The notes under the pieces: generated by a model | What the model was told of the DNA's origin: nothing | The model's input: the letters and a program-made list of their open reading frames with translations, nothing else | Databases searched by the model: none | In this document: piece after piece, positions 63,169 to 64,000 of the stretch | How the letters are laid out: each line of letters opens with the position of its first letter | Numbering within the stretch: position 1 is the first letter of the stretch | Source of the DNA: Myxococcota bacterium | GTDB taxonomy: Bacteria; Myxococcota_A; Bradymonadia; UBA7976; UBA1532 | Direction: 5' to 3' | DNA length: 64,000 nucleotides | Assembly: GCA_023150895.1 (NCBI GenBank) | Contig: JAKLJY010000021.1 | Span: 1-64,000, forward strand | Position numbers and translations under genes: made by a program

Positions 63169-64000
63169 ATGGAGCACACCATCATCCCGCGGCTGCGCCT
63201 CGCGGGAGTCTTGGCCGTGTGTGCGCTGGCCCTTGCGGGCTGCGGCGGCGGGCGGGGCGGGCGGAGCAATGCGCGCTACTATGAGGCGGCGGTGGTGGCC
63301 CAGCGCGACCTCAGCCCCCAGCACTTCCAGGCCCTGAAGGTCGAATTGCCCAAACGGCTCGGCAAACAGCCGATCGTGGTCGAGGACGCCGCCGGAAGAC
63401 AGTCGCCGACGACCGCCGAGAAGCTCAGCGCGGCCGCCCAACAGGCGCTCTACATCGTGCTCGAGACGGGCAGCAAAGCGTCGCAGGAGTGGGACCTGCG
63501 CGTGCGACTCGCCGATAATCGTCGCGTCCCGGTCACGGTGCGGCGCGCCCCCGGCGGTGGTTTCGTCGTTCGTCAGGGGGACGTCGGCGAGAAGCTCGCG
63601 CGTGGGCAAGGCAAGGATCTGCCGCAGCGCTACGGGATCGGCAACCTCGTCGAGCAGGGGGCCGAGTGGACGCCGCGCGCGCGCGAGGTCCTCGACATCG
63701 CGCTCGACGCGCTCGATGACCGGGAGCGAAAGGTCCTCGCAGCGATCCCGTTCATCCGTCGGGTGCGCGGTGACGACGCGTCGCATGGCGCGCTCTACAA
63801 ACAGACGGACTGCAAGGCGGAGATCTTTCTCTTCGACACTGCGCTGCGCTCGGACTCGGACCAGTTCGTCGGCGAGCCCGAGGCCCCCGTCGCGACGTCG
63901 GTCCGCACCCTGCTGCACGAGGTGGGACATGCCATCCACCAGCGTCCGGGTCGCCTGGCCTGGTGTGCCGTCGAGCGCAAGGAGCGGGCACTGCGGGAGC
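63169..64000 (+). CDS. HEXXH metallopeptidase-like lipoprotein (cut by window end)
   Basis: A reading frame stays open from the ATG at 63169 to the window end (277 codons) with AGGAGGA eight bases upstream. The signal peptide ends in the lipobox ALAGC, followed by a Gly/Arg linker. A region of about 200 residues has no family I recognise. Near residue 255 stands LLHEVGHAIHQRP, an HEXXH zinc site typical of metallopeptidases of the gluzincin or related groups; the third ligand would lie beyond the edge. Secretion and attachment as a lipoprotein suggest action on surface or periplasmic proteins. The C terminus is missing, so substrate class cannot be told. Confidence 0.75.
   Translation, partial: MEHTIIPRLRLAGVLAVCALALAGCGGGRGGRSNARYYEAAVVAQRDLSPQHFQALKVELPKRLGKQPIVVEDAAGRQSPTTAEKLSAAAQQALYIVLETGSKASQEWDLRVRLADNRRVPVTVRRAPGGGFVVRQGDVGEKLARGQGKDLPQRYGIGNLVEQGAEWTPRAREVLDIALDALDDRERKVLAAIPFIRRVRGDDASHGALYKQTDCKAEIFLFDTALRSDSDQFVGEPEAPVATSVRTLLHEVGHAIHQRPGRLAWCAVERKERALRE

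Overview
This is one contiguous, very GC-rich, densely coded chromosomal window with no insertion sequence, phage gene or CRISPR array that I can see. Several traits point to a myxobacterium-like (Myxococcota or former deltaproteobacterial) genome: many surface lipoproteins with Gly-rich or Pro-rich linkers and Cys-rich or MopE/thrombospondin-3-type acidic repeats, a Ser/Thr kinase with an N-terminal zinc ribbon, a PilZ-receiver hybrid, a receiver-XRE regulator and an NtrC-type two-component system. The taxonomic call is inference from gene content.

Layout. 0.27-1.07 kb: a GIDE-domain membrane protein. 1.2-6.8 kb: histidine kinase, NtrC-type regulator and a collagen-like octaheme cytochrome lipoprotein, with a sigma-54 promoter and two matching palindromes ahead of the cytochrome gene. 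6.9-9.6 kb: a LysR regulator divergent from a double-Rossmann oxidoreductase, with twin LysR boxes between them. 9.6-25.3 kb: an accessory cell-surface stretch of large lipoproteins, a beta-barrel protein, two glycosyltransferases, an EamA transporter and a HEAT-repeat protein. 25.3-27.1 kb: a zinc dehydrogenase overlapping a PilZ/pseudo-receiver protein. 27.2-35.3 kb: a complex I operon, nuoEFJKLMN, lacking A-D and G-I.

35.3-43.9 kb: a membrane protein, a rhomboid protease, cysM, a VWA/DUF4159/cysQ set, a barrel protein and aspartate kinase. 44-46.3 kb: UDP-glucose dehydrogenase convergent with a UDP-glucuronate epimerase-like gene, which together could supply uronic acids for surface polysaccharide. 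46.6-47.2 kb: two tandem HU genes. 47.2-51.4 kb: a DUF2723-TPR membrane protein overlapping an AlkD-like gene, then a Cys-rich lipoprotein. 51.6-58 kb: housekeeping genes: tRNA-Gln, prs, rplY, pth, then rpsF-rpsR-rplI-dnaB, with a thioredoxin-like lipoprotein between the two groups. 57.9-61.1 kb: two receiver proteins and a Ser/Thr kinase. 61.1-64 kb: a DUF3006 protein, transaldolase, a FUSC-like membrane protein and a lipoprotein with an HEXXH site that runs off the right edge.

The two most notable observations are regulatory. First, the 1.2-6.8 kb block looks like a complete circuit: a membrane kinase, its sigma-54 activator, two 16-bp palindromes spaced three helical turns apart at an enhancer-like distance, a near-consensus -24/-12 promoter, and one target gene encoding a collagen-octaheme cytochrome hybrid. 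Second, six of the convergent gene pairs end inside one inverted repeat that contains both stop codons, which suggests a recurring way of building two-way terminators.
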